DNA from: Trichosphaerium sp. ATCC 40318
Taxonomy: Eukaryota > Discosea > Flabellinia > Trichosidae
DNA: 33,218 nucleotides
Reading direction: 5' to 3'
Assembly: GCA_038496445.1 (NCBI GenBank)
Contig: JALMLS010000528.1
Coordinates: 1 to 33,218 of the forward strand
Positions 1 through 10,700 of this stretch are shown here, one piece after another. How positions within the stretch are numbered: position 1 is the stretch's first letter; every line of letters starts with the position of its first letter. The translations under genes and the position numbers were made by a program. The notes under the pieces were generated by a model that searched no databases, was not told where the DNA came from, and saw only the letters and a list, made by a program, of their open reading frames with translations.

Positions 1-342
1 AATTCTGTCAACTATCTCTTACTATGTAGTGCAGGTAAGATGTGTGCTTGTAATAGGTAGTGATACCTCCAATAATATTCTGGTGTCATGGCATGGAAGT
101 ACAAATCACGTGGTTTTTTTTTTCACTGTAGGTTTGATCTACACAAGCTGTGTTACTTGTATGTCATTTCTATGCGTAGAAAAGCGCTGTAGCAGTATCT
201 ATGCTACCATTGAGTATTTTTAGGCTGAGTTTTTTACACAAAGGGTAAACTTGCTCTAACAGCGTTTGTTAGATGCATTTCCGTGTTTTCTGAAAGTTTG
301 CGTGAGACTTAATAAGATTGAACACACAATTAAACACTAGCA
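1..342. other. Sequence upstream of the transposase gene; no gene seen
   Basis: No convincing exon is visible here. A 64-codon open frame at 29-223 has no recognisable motif and no splice partner. The segment precedes the MULE-type gene, so it could hold the left terminal inverted repeat of an element, but the window starts too close to tell. A CACGTG palindrome lies at 107-112. Confidence 0.4.
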
Positions 343-2351
343 ATGCTAACAGCACTAGAAAGATGCCCCACACGGCCAGCAACACCAACAATGGGCAATA
401 TTGGATTGCTGACATGGATGGAGTGCAATACTCCTATTTTTTATTGTTCTCCTCAAAAAAGATGGGCTCGGCAGTACAGTCCCATCAGACATGCTGAAAA
501 AGGCAATTTGACCACATGGTATTACCGTTGTAAAAACCGCGGTAAGTGCAAAGCTAAATTACAAATACTCTCAAAACATGGAAGAGGCACGTCAATACTA
601 AACATAAAGGAAACTGAAGGTATTTTTATTTGTTTTAAACAAAATGGTAAATATATTTGTTTAGGACATGTAAAAGAGTGCTGTCCTGTGCACATATCGA
701 AGCTGAAGCTCAATAATAGCGTTAAAAGGAGTATAGAACAAGATATTGAAAGAGGGATACCTCCGCTTAGTGTGGTACGTCAAATTATTCTAGACACTAC
801 CCTTATCATTTTCTGTACAGTATAAATCATTTTTGGAGAATGATGCTCATGATCCGCTGAATTCGTCAGAAATACCTAGCACGGACAACATGGCATACCT
901 TGCGCGTAAGGTACACCGTAGGCACGAAATGCACCACGAGGTATTATTTTTGGTTAATTAGAAATGTTTTTACACTAACACAAACTAGGTGTACTCAAAC
1001 ATTCGGTTAATGCATCCTTTGTCCTCACGAATTGTTCAGGCAACGAATGATGTCATATCATTTGTTCACCCTGAGTTAAACACTTATTTACGTGATTTTG
1101 ATAACAGTGTACTCTTTGTTGATGGCACCTACGGAATAGCAGATATTAATGCGCAGGTGAGAGCTACACAGGCACAACTCTTCTTTATTTTTTTTTGTAG
1201 GCTTTGTTTTTTTGGGTGAAAGCAGAAGGAGCTAAGCGTACTAAAGGAACCTGCATTAGCTTTGCAATCATGCATGCCAAGAACCTTCCTGAGTATGAGT
1301 ATGCATTCATGCATCTAAAAAGTGTATGTGGAGTGCCTTTTCAGCGGTTGATGACTGATGGAGAAACAAATATGAAACGAGGTAAACTTTTTTGTATTTT
1401 TTGTTTAGAAGACTCATATTTTATTCAGCAGCTGTAAATGTACTGGGCCCTTTAAAAATATCCCAATGTATCTACCATATTGCTGAAGCGCACAGAAGAA
1501 AGCGGTCAGAGCTGGGTATGAAGAAAGAAGGGCGTGAAGAGGAGAATAGATGGTGTAAGTTGGTGTCAACAACTTTACTATATGAAAAAAATGAGAAAAA
1601 GTTTTATCGTTATTGGAATTCCTTTCAGAAGGAAGCACTTGAAAAAACAAATGACTGTAGAGCATACATTAAGTACCTAGCCAACACATACATGAATGTT
1701 ACTGATGAAGTCACCAAGTACGTTATTCAATACTTGTTTATTAATTATTGCTTTTTTTTTACCTTACATTTTTTATACTAGATGTCCTCCATCTACATGG
1801 GCGCTATGGACAGTTACTGATACCCCTTGGGAGCATACGCGTACCAATAACATCAGTGAAGGTAACAACAGTGCTGTTAAAAAGGTGCTCTCATATGAGG
1901 GTACAAGGAAACGTCCTTGTGATGTTGTTTTTTCTTCACTGGTAAAGTTTGCTACTTGCAGCTTAAAAGATGGTCAACGCACAGTTATTGGAATAGCTGT
2001 GGGCACACCTAAGAGTGTCACTTTAAAGAGGCGAAAAGATCAAGCTGAGAAAATTGAGAAGAGGTGTAAGTGACCAATACTGTTATGGTATATGAAATTA
2101 ACGTTGTCAAAGTGAAGAAACTAAATACCCCACTTTTGAAAATTAAAGCACAAAGACAAGCAAAAAGAGCTGCTAAAAAAAAAAAGATGGAGAAAAAGCA
2201 ACGCCTCCAACATAATCAACGTCTTAAAGCTCCATTAAAGGTAAGTAAGAAGTTTTTTGGTTAATTAACATGACTGCAGCTACGAAGGAAAAAAACCATA
2301 ACAATTAAAAAAAGTGTACTCAAAAAGTATCTCGCCAACCAACTTAAATAA
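343..2351 (+). CDS. MULE-type (Mutator-like) DDE transposase or domesticated derivative, 9 exons
   Basis: Model exons: 343-619, 665-774, 821-940, 989-1156, 1201-1381, 1429-1717, 1782-2065, 2113-2240, 2280-2351; all phases agree and give about 542 residues. The start is the first ATG after an in-frame stop. Near residue 64 a Cys/His cluster (WYYRC, GKCKAK, then GH and CCPVH across an intron) resembles the FLYWCH/WRKY-like zinc finger of MULE transposases. The core carries the first catalytic Asp in LFVDGTYG (about residue 211), the second in RLMTDGE (about 278), a C...H pair in QCIYHI, and the late RTNNISEGNNS block typical of the family. The third acidic residue was not assigned. The C-terminus is lysine-rich. 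The introns are 39-64 bases; the first is 45 bases, a multiple of three and stop-free, and is called because its removal brings the finger residues together. The family moves DNA by cut and paste; an intact frame with many introns could mean an active element or a host-recruited gene. Confidence 0.82.
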
Positions 2352-2503
2352 ATTTTATTGACTTTTAATTTGTTCTATTACGTACATACACTTTATTTTG
2401 ATTTATAACGGCATATAATTCCACTGAGGGGTGATTTTCAGTATCTGAAACAATTGAAAATGGTATTGTCGCTGAAAAAAAGTTTTGTCAACAAAATTTA
2501 CAC

Positions 2504-3006
2504 ATGTTAACACCTTCACCCAAAGGAAAATCAGAATTCAAATACTATTCCATTGTCTTACATGAATCCAAGTAACTGTTGTCAAGGTCAATCAAGAATA
2601 TAGCATGGGAAGTCTTTGATAGGGATTGACAAATAGTTGACAAAAAGAAGTTGACAAAAGACGGCATTTTCCTAGTCACCATAATTTTACTGTAATCTTA
2701 AAACCAGGTGATAAAAAAACGTATGAAATACCTTTCCTTTTCGACAGATCACTAGCACCCCAAGTAGGCTTTAGGCTTCCATTTCGCATGTCCTCTGAAA
2801 AATGTTCCCCAGGAACCTTTTCTCTTCAAGGAAAACGTTGTCACATTCATGTTGCGGATGCTAAAACACCTGATGTGTTTCCTCTTCAAGTATTTGTTCA
2901 AGTTAAAACATTTAAAGAACGCTTCATGATGCACTATGAAGAGGTTTATGGACATTGTTCATTGGTTAATAGCAATATTGTAAATCTTACTTTGTACAAG
3001 TCATAA
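2504..3006 (+). CDS. Unknown protein, at least two exons
   Basis: Exons 2504-2571 and 2676-3006 join in phase and give about 132 residues from the ATG at 2504. Coding-like sequence (SETIENG, VAEKKFCQQ) continues in the same frame back to an acceptor at 2441, so an upstream exon may exist and the real start is uncertain. The second exon is open throughout and ends at TAA with an AATAAA overlapping it. The protein is mixed in character, with GKRCHIHVADAK and a Phe/Val-rich strand pattern (PLQVFVQVKTFKER). I recognise no family. It follows the transposase stop by about 150 bases on the same strand and could be a second element-borne gene or an unrelated host gene. Confidence 0.55.
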
Positions 3007-3469
3007 ATAAAGCAATTTCTTTTCAACCAACCACGTGACAACTTAAGTTCTGATAAACTCAAATAACAGATGAAGGAATGACATCGTTAACAATGTTAAA
3101 AGCTTAAGTAATGATCAATGCTGGGATATAACAGACTCTTGTTTGAAGAACTTGGCATCTTGAAATGTGGAATTACAGAATCACAAGTTTCTTTGCTTTA
3201 CTTTTATTTGCCTACGCGTCGGGACTGACCCATTCTTAAGCAATCCTACATTTTTGCTCACTAAGAGTTGACATTTGGAGTTGCTCCAAACCAATCTTTC
3301 ATAAAATGACATGAAACCTGTTACGAAAAAAGTGATACTGGTACTCGCTACTTGTGGCGAATAAATATGGTGACTGATAAAATGTTATGACAACAAACAT
3401 ACCTTACAGTAAACGGCAATTCGTAGGCTGTACATTTTTTATTTACAAGGGAGCTTATTAGTGGCTACA
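3007..3469. other. Intergenic, no gene seen
   Basis: This lies between two converging genes (the unknown gene on + and ubiquitin on -). I see no long frame, RNA gene or repeat. A CACGTG palindrome is at 3032-3037. The right part should hold the ubiquitin 3' untranslated region. Confidence 0.5.
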
Positions 3470-3724
<255 letters not shown>

Positions 3725-3840
3725 TTATGATTTTTCGACGTTAAACTTGGTGGTATTCTTTTCATTGAAAGTAACAGTTTTGAAGAAAAAGCAATCAAAA
3801 TTCCAGATTCTGAATTGAATTCCGTTTGTTTAACCTGTAT

Positions 3841-4100
3841 TTATCGATTTTCTGTCACATTTTTAACATTTTTCTGAGCATTGGCTATAACCGAGTATCC
3901 ATAGTTTTCTTTTTTTTTTTTGGTGACCCATCAACTGATTTTTTATCATCACTACGCCGCCTATCACGTTCATCATCGTTTTTTACATCTTCATCACCAC
4001 GTTTATCATCAGATCTATCACATGCTTTTTCTTCTCGCTGTTGATCTCTTCTATTATCTTCCTTGCTTATCTTTTGCCCAGAAGCTGTTTTAAAAATATT
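3841..4100 (-). CDS. Possible last exon of a charged, RS-like protein (orphan exon)
   Basis: Read on the minus strand, an open frame runs from an acceptor-like CAGTAG at 4101-4106 down to TAA at 3841-3843. It has no ATG, so if real it is an exon. The product is very hydrophilic: an Asp/Arg-rich run (ACDRSDDKRGDEDVKND, then DERDRRRSDDKKS) followed by a basic stretch (GSPKKKKENYGY) like a nuclear localisation signal. Composition of this kind is seen in splicing and nuclear proteins. No upstream partner exon was found. It could be a relic or part of the ambiguous gene at 4139-4398. Confidence 0.3.
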
Positions 4101-4138
4101 CTACTGTCAACGAGCCGTAACTCTCGTTTACATTTCTA

Positions 4139-4398
4139 CTAGCTCAAAGATGCTTTGGGGAGTTCATTCCGAAAAACCACTAGTACGGCTTTCTTCTTTA
4201 ATAAGTGGATAAGCCGGTAAACGAACATAGCTATCACAAAGAAACTAGATTTGGTTTTAATGGACATTTCGCTTTGCACTGTGCATGGCTTTTAATTACT
4301 ATTTCTTGACCATTGTTAATAGAAGCAACTACAACATTGCTTTCAGCTAGGTAGATGTTATATTTAACAGCTTTTTTCTCAATGTACTCATTCACCAT
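4139..4398 (-). CDS. Small ambiguous gene downstream of the first Ras
   Basis: A two-exon minus-strand model (4398-4280, 4244-4139; 35-base intron) encodes 74 residues starting MVNEYIEKKAVKYN. The first exon is good coding sequence, including YLAESNVVVASINNGQEI. The second exon is less certain because two frames look coding: one gives the TAG-terminated tail used here, the other reads SYVRLPAYPLIKEESRTSG and would follow from the Cys-containing KSHAQCKAKCP reading of exon 1. This may be a decayed Cys-containing protein or a gene whose splicing I have not resolved. No family is recognised. Confidence 0.35.
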
Positions 4399-4498
4399 TC
4401 CACAAATGTCTATTTTATTATTCTATTTATTGTACATTTGGCTTACCAAAATGTTTGTCCACATTTCTGAAGCTACTTAACCTCTACCGAGTGGCTTT

Positions 4499-5395
4499 TT
4501 ACATCATAGCACACTGTCTATTTTGTTTGATAGGTTTTGATGTAACTGAATCTCGGCGCTTCCTTATCTCTCGTACAAGTTGATAAAAAGCTTCTTCAAC
4601 ATTTTCACGTGTTTTAGCTGATGTCTCAAAAAAAGGAATGCTGTAATGCTTTCCAAGCTCTTCTCCTTCTTCTTTAGTAACTGCTCTTTGTTCTTCTAAA
4701 TCAACTTTATTCCCAACTATTACTAAAGGGACAGAATCTAGATCCTTGACCCTAATCCAATATCAGCAAAAACCTTTTTTGATAAAATAATGTGAAAAGA
4801 AAGTTGACGTTTATTCTTTACTCTAAAAGCTCCCTCAACCTTGGATAGAAGGGGAAATGTTTGTGTAGCACATGTTTGACTATTGGTAGTCTGGCTGTTA
4901 TGGATGCTATGATCCAGGAGGGTAATTGGATTGTCAACTTATCATGTGTTCCGTACCTTCTAACTTGGTCATAGAAATCTGGTAGTTCTTCAAAAGATGC
5001 ACGGCTTGTAATAGCGTAAACAAGTAAAAATCCTTCACCTATTCTCATGAACTGTACGTTAACGAATACGTTAGTTACACATGGCAGCTGACAGAGGTGC
5101 TTACTTGATCACGCATTGCAGTGAATATTTCTGTTCCTGCTACATGAAGAATTTCCAAGAGAAGCGTCTCTTCGTCTACAATAAATGTTTTACTATACCT
5201 ACAGAAGCGTTTTAACGCTTTTGAACAAAAAGACGACTAAACTGCGTAAAAAGTGTTTGTAGTTGATTAAAACGCTTACGAATCTTCTAGGGTAGGGTCG
5301 TATTCATCACTGAAGTGGTTGCTTATTAATTGTCTCGTAAGTGCTGATTTTCCAACACCACCGCTCCCAAAAACAGCTATCCTACATTCAGTCAT
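4499..5395 (-). CDS. Atypical Ras-family small GTPase with CaaX box, 4 exons (Ras copy 1)
   Basis: Exons 5395-5280, 5198-5105, 5051-4957, 4751-4499 join in phase to 185 residues. Visible Ras parts: P-loop GSGGVGKSA, switch I context [14 protein letters not shown], exon 3 block [20 protein letters not shown], guanine-specificity motif NKVD, ETSAK, and C-terminal CAMM, a prenylation signal that would place it on membranes. Unusually, the switch II signature DTAGQE reads HVAGTE: the Mg-binding Asp57 is His and catalytic Gln61 is Thr, so GTP hydrolysis and switching should be altered. Introns are 81, 53 and 205 bases. The last carries sequence nearly identical in the inverted copy at 18.5-19.4 kb. 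In intron 1 the bases just after the donor GT are complementary over 11 bases to a stretch near the acceptor. The frame is intact, so this copy is probably functional as an atypical Ras. Confidence 0.88.
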
Positions 5396-5399
5396 TCAG

Positions 5400-5424
5400 G
5401 GTGCTTCCCGTTACGTTATAAATT
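5400..5424 (-). promoter_or_regulatory. 25-base element conserved before two Ras start codons
   Basis: On the minus strand this ends four bases before the ATG of Ras copy 1 and contains TTTATAACGTAACGGGAAGC. The same 25 bases stand just before the start of Ras copy 2 (18494-18518). A TATA-like TTTATAA is included. Given how close it is to the ATG, it could be a core promoter/initiator or a 5' leader element; preservation next to a diverged exon 1 suggests constraint or recent conversion. Confidence 0.5.
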
Positions 5425-5533
5425 GGTGTTATTGTTGTACTTGACTACATTAGAAAAGTGGTTGATAAAAATAGAATTTTTCAACAAACCCATAGAATTT
5501 CGATTTGACGAAATACTTACTTCCTCATGTTTT

Positions 5534-5752
5534 CTACTTGTGGACACGATTGTCTATTTCTTCAGCTTTAGAACCCCATTTCTGGTGGTTAACGTTTGTA
5601 GATTCTTCTTCAGTTTGTATTGTGTCGTTAACGAAACTTGTTTGTAATGATCCTGGATAATGCCACGTGGGGCTACCATTGATGACAATATTCAAGATAG
5701 TCTCAACAGGGACCGAAAATAAGTTTGTGATGTCTGAGTTTGTGTCAGGCAA
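5534..5752 (-). CDS. Possible exon of an unknown acidic protein
   Basis: An open minus-strand stretch of about 72 codons reads like real protein (NLFSVPVETILNIVINGSP, then FVNDTIQTEEESTN, then KWGSKAEEIDNR) and ends at TAG. It lacks an ATG in frame, so a first exon between 5753 and 5938 would be needed; I could not define one. The region upstream separates it head-to-head from the EGF/propeller gene. A CACGTG lies inside at 5664-5669. No family is recognised. Confidence 0.35.
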   Translation of the reverse strand: MPDTNSDITNLFSVPVETILNIVINGSPTWHYPGSLQTSFVNDTIQTEEESTNVNHQKWGSKAEEIDNRVHK

Positions 5753-5938
5753 CGCGTTTCGACATTGCTATTTCTTTTTACTAATTGCAACAAAAAAACG
5801 ATAGTGGCGGTCAAAGCACTTGTTATTAAGCTAGTTCTGGTAAATGTAATATTTCCAATGATTTGATGTTTGGACCATTATTTGACTCACGTAAATAAAA
5901 CTCACACGTGCGCCATTTTTATTTATCGTTTCTTCGTG

Positions 5939-7562
5939 ATGCTGGCACGTTTATTCATTTGTTTATGTATTGTATTCGTGTTTGCGTATGGTAATAACGT
6001 TTAAAAAGATTGCAGGTATGTATACTCAACGTAAATAGGTACAAGCGCTTGTACAAGCGAACGCGATTGTGGATATGGAGGGAAATGCGTCTCTTCGAAA
6101 TGCGAATGCTATTCAACATGGACAGGTAATAAAAGCGCTCCTATCTCTTTAAATGGCTTCAATTTTGTTAATTTAATACATCCAGGCGACAACTGCACTC
6201 TTCTTAACTTGAAACCAGCTCAAAGTTCGAAAGCTTTTTACAGATCTAATTCATCAAGCTGGGGAGGTTCTGTTTTGAAAGGAGATGACGGTTCGTATCA
6301 CATGTTTATGGCTAATATGGAGAATAACTGCGGTTTGAATTCATGGGAGTGTAATAGTGCTATTTGTACGACAGTTTGTTTCTATAGCAAGTGTTGTCAA
6401 CTTACTTTTCGCCAAGCACATGCTATATCCGATACCCCGCAAGGACCTTATATACAGCATGAAACCTTGATGAACCCTTTTGCGCATAACCCCACACTTC
6501 ACTATGATCCAATAGACAAGTTGTATCTCATCTTTCACATTGGACAGTACGCTCCCTCTTTTTTTTGTACATTTCTAACGCACTTGTACTTGACTCGCAT
6601 GCTAGCTAACATTGTTTGTTTTTATTAAAGGGGTGTACCAACAAAAGATAGAATGAAGTGCTCAAATGGAGTAACAAACGGAACTTGTGGTAGTAAAAGA
6701 GATTTAGGAATATATGATATTGAAGCATCTGATTTACCGAATGTTCTTTACAGTCCTAGTCTTAATGGTCCTTGGAAGATATTCAAAGGTGGTAACGGTT
6801 GGACATTTAATAACCCAAGTCCATTCATATTCCCCAATGGTACGAAAAGGCACTTATTATTAGTAAAGCACAAACTAATAGCCTTTTTTTTTTTACAGGT
6901 TCTATCCTCATGTTTCACAAAATTGGATGCTCAGCCCAAGGGTTTTGTCGTCAATACGCTATCGCTACTGCTCCAAGTTGGAAAGGGCCTTACTCAGAAA
7001 GTAAAAATATTACTGTTTATGGAGAAGACGCTTATGTCTGGAGACAACCTGCTGACGGCACGTGCATGCTTTTTTTTTTTTGCTTTTTTTTTTCAGCTGT
7101 TTCAGTTTTTGTAGCTTTATTTAGCAACCCACTGGTTACGCTGGTTTCATCAAAACGGTGAGGAATTCACCTCTCTAAATTTTGGATTTTCAATAGTCTA
7201 CTAAGATGGAAAAGAAGTGAAATAACATAATAATACAATTGTGTTAACATTGTTTTATTTTAGGATCATTTCATATGTTGTTCCAAGGAGGAAATTACTC
7301 ACCTTCCTTACCACATTACACTGGGCATTGGCATACTGCCTTTTCTTCAAATGGAATAGACTGGGAAGTATCTGCATGGGCACCTGCATTTACAAATGAG
7401 ATATCTCTTGAGAACGGTCAAAAAGTATCAGTAGTTAGGAGAGAACGCTCACAGGTATTATTCAATGATCAAGGATGGCCAGCGTACTTGTTTAATGGCG
7501 TAACTACTGGACACGAGGATTTTAGTTATACCGCTGTACAACCTATCGAAGTCCCGCAATAA
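5939..7562 (+). CDS. Secreted EGF-like plus GH43-type beta-propeller protein
   Basis: Exons 5939-5990, 6039-6125, 6186-6365, 6417-6546, 6631-6839, 6899-7057 and 7264-7562 join in phase to about 371 residues. A 33-base exon at 7125-7157 (THWLRWFHQN) may add 11 residues in frame. Residues 1-18 are a signal peptide (MLARLFICLCIVFVFAYG). Next comes one EGF-like module with six Cys (CTSERDC, GGKC, KCEC, DNC). The rest looks like a five-bladed propeller of the GH43 / arabinanase-levansucrase type: WGGSVLKGDDGSYHMFMA, a HAISDTPQGPY blade motif, NPSPFIFPNGS, EDAYVW (like the EDP motif of the fold), HTAFSSNGIDW and a final YLFNGV. It probably binds or cleaves extracellular glycan; activity is not proven. 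Two introns need comment: 6366-6416 (51 bases, stop-free, multiple of three) is called because its removal restores the HAIS motif, and the intron after 7057 seems to use a GC donor inside GCACGTG. Confidence 0.83.
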
Positions 7563-7748
7563 TAAACAAAGACAACGCCCTAGTTTTTGTCTAACTGTAA
7601 CACCAAAAGAAACAAGCTATTTTATTTATGCTTGTAAGTACTTGATTAACAGTTGGATCCTTTAGATTTGTGTTCTTGAATCAAGAAAAAGAAAGAATTG
7701 TTGTTTAGGTGTTGTTTTTTATTTTTTTATGGTTATAATTAGATGGTT

Positions 7749-10700
7749 CTAAACTAAAAACTCACATGTACATGTTCCACGTCCGAACGCATAATTCTTT
7801 GTCAGTGTTACAGTTTTTAACTCACTTGTGGTCGGATAGGTCCTAGTACAATCTTGGCCATTTGGTTTTGGACACAAGAAACCACCTCCCACATTCTCAC
7901 AAGCTACTGAAGTGCACCTATTAATTCGATGTTGTTAGTGTCAAATAGTAAGAAAAAAAAGTACGTACAAACAACCATCTTGAGTTGGACGGAGAAGAGC
8001 CTGGAGACAAAAAACTAGTTGGGATCCTAATGGAGCCCTTGGTGCTCTTGTTGTAGGTGCAGGTGTTGGTTCAAATGTTGGTTGCATAACACTAACTGGA
8101 GCACTACTAGTAGGTTGTGGTGTTGGTTCCACCGAAGGCTCTTGAGTTGTAGGTGCAGTTGTTGGCGCATCCGTTGGTGGTTCCGTCGTAGGGGCATCTG
8201 TTGGCACATCCGTTGGCGGTTCTGTCGTAGGGGCATCTGTAGGTGGGTTCGATGGAGCAGCTGTTGGTGGAGCCACAGGAGCATTAGTAGGCGCATCTGT
8301 AACTGGAGCGTTTGTAGGGGCATCTGTTGGTGGAGCCACAGGAGCATTCGTTGGAGCATCTGTTGGTGCGTCAGTTTGAGTAGGAGCGTCTGTTGGAGCT
8401 GCTGTTGGCATATCTGTAGGTGGGTTTGTAGGTGGTGCTGTAGGTGTTGAAACAGGGGCAGTGGTAGGTGATAGCGATGGAGTACTCGTTGGTACTAATG
8501 TTGGAGGAGCAACAGGAGCATTAGTTGGAGCATCTGTGAACGGTGCGTTTGTTGGCGGTGCTGTTGGAGAAGCCACAGGAGCATTCGTTGGAGCATCTGT
8601 TGGCGGAGGTACAGGTGCATTCGTTGGAGCGATTGTAGGAGGAGCCGTTGGCGCGTTTGTAGGCGCGTTAGTTGGAGGCGCTGTTGGAGGCGCTGTTGGA
8701 GGTGCTGTTGGAGGTGCTGTTGGAGCGTTGGTTGGAGCTACAGTAGGCGAAAGCGTTGGCGATAATGTTGGTTGTGGTGTGGTTGTTGGCTCTAATGTTG
8801 GTGATGCTGTTGGTTCTGCTGTTGTTGGAGCGTCGGTTGGTGATGACGGTACTGCTGGTTCTATGACTAGTACGATCCCGTTCAAATCTGTTTTAAGTCT
8901 TGTATCACTTCCAGTGTATGACGTTTCGAGTGTAGGCAACTCATCAAGAAACCCCATTGTTCTAATCAAGAAAAAAATAAGATTAGCAATTACACTGTCG
9001 TTGACAAAAAATAATAGCGTATGTTTGGCTGTTATACTTACTCTATGAGCAATATTTCCACTGGCTCACTTGGTGCAGTTATAGATTCGCTGAATTCTAC
9101 AATGATTCTCGAGTCGCCTCCGAAAGGATTGATGACAAATCCAGAAGAAAATGTTCCGCTGGTTTGTATTTCATCAAGCGAAAGGATCTGGAATCCTAGC
9201 GCTCCTCCAGATATAAGAAATATAGATGCCACTGATGCCACAGTATTTGTTTTCTTAAAGAGTACACCATCCTTATTAACAATTATGTTCAAAGGAGATG
9301 GATCCGAATTAGTCAAGTCCTAAAAATAGGTCAAAAATAGTAAAAAATAAAAACCCAAAGCAATACCACGACGCTTGTTAAATTGAATAATCCTTTTCTA
9401 ATTCTCAGTGTGCTCTCTACTCCTGCGTCTACGTTTAATACCACTCCTGCTTCATTTTCTGTGTATAGTATGAGCTGAGAGTCTTCAATGGACGTTGATA
9501 GCATAAATTGCATTGGGAGTATAGTCGCTTCAACCCTTGCTCTAAGAAATGGTCGGTTAATAAACAAGCACCGGGATTTATGTACCCTTCTATTAGTCGC
9601 AGAACTCTATTTATAGCAAGATCTGCAATCTCAGCATATATTTTGGCAAGAATAAGGTCACCAGCAGAAGCAACAGTATTCAAAGTGACATTCACTTCTC
9701 TACTCACTTGCTCTAAAAAAAAAGAAAATATGAGAACCAAAAAAAAGTTATAAACTAGCACGTGCGCGCATAATAATAAAGTAAGTTTTTATATGTGGCG
9801 GTTGTTTTGTTTGAAGGCTATTTTGATGAGAATTTTGTTTCACGCACCGACACGAAGAGGCTGAGAACTTCTCCAGATTATATTAGCATTATCCATTTTT
9901 CCATCAAACGATAGTACATTTTCCACTGAAGTATCAAGATTAACGCTATCGCTTATTGTTACATCAGTAATAGAAGACATCCCCGTGAATCTTAAAACAC
10001 CATAAAATCCAATGAAACCGCCAGTAACAGTGCTGTCCACGCTAGAATTCTGGGCACGGAAAAAAAAAAAGTAAGGAAAGATTTTTTACAAGTGTCTATT
10101 AATATAGACTATGCGCACATACCACTGACATATCAACTGTCACACCGTCTGAAATATTTATATCACCACTGAAAGCAGATAATCCGTTCCTATTTATAAA
10201 CGAAACTGGACCTTCAGCTCTATTCAAAGCACTTCGTTAGCGATAGAAAACAAAAAAACAATGGATGAACAATCATATCTGATATCACGTGCCTTATCAA
10301 TGCGCGTACTATCAATAAATAAGTGTTAGGAATTATGCGAAGTTGTTCTGTTCCCGCTTGTTCTATGAGTGTTTCCAAATTGACAACTTCCTTAAAAAAA
10401 CAATTGGATCATTCGCCAACAAAAAAAAAAAAAAACTTACGATTGGATCATCTGCATTAGAGAAAGGTTCCAATACAATATCTTGATCAATTTCTGGTGC
10501 AGAACGTATATTTGATATTGCTACTACTCTATTTCTGTTTGATCTAAACTCACTGGAAAAAGCGTTGGCATCAAGACTCAACCAGTTTATGAAGACACTC
10601 TGTAAAAAAAATTACCATCAGTCCATAAAAATCTATTGACGCACTTCAGCTATTATTCTCGACGTTCTAAAAACAGTAACTGTATTAACAGAGAATTGTC

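Larger units (their letters stand above)
4499..5424 (-). repeat. Left arm of an inverted Ras duplication
   Basis: This segment matches 18494-19396 on the opposite strand. Identity is uneven: a 25-base block before the ATG is identical, exon 1 is about 70-75% alike, while the last ~130 bases of the 205-base intron and exon 4 are about 90-94% alike (hand alignment). Similarity fades soon after both stop codons. Confidence 0.8.

Noticed and set aside
6-2642. Ten-base inverted match (TGTCAACTAT at 6-15 and its complement at 2633-2642) as terminal repeats of the MULE
   Set aside because: Too short to exceed chance over this distance, and the right copy falls inside an intron of the next gene; MULE ends are usually much longer.
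4818-5048. Ras copy 1 exon 3 read straight into the intron as a 76-residue protein
   Set aside because: Removing the 205-base intron rejoins DQVRR to [17 protein letters not shown], the normal Ras order.
8082-9048. Plus-strand frames rich in Gly/Val or Trp/Arg/Cys
   Set aside because: They are antisense or out-of-frame readings of the PT-coding repeat; the minus strand has the signal peptide, splice sites and phase.
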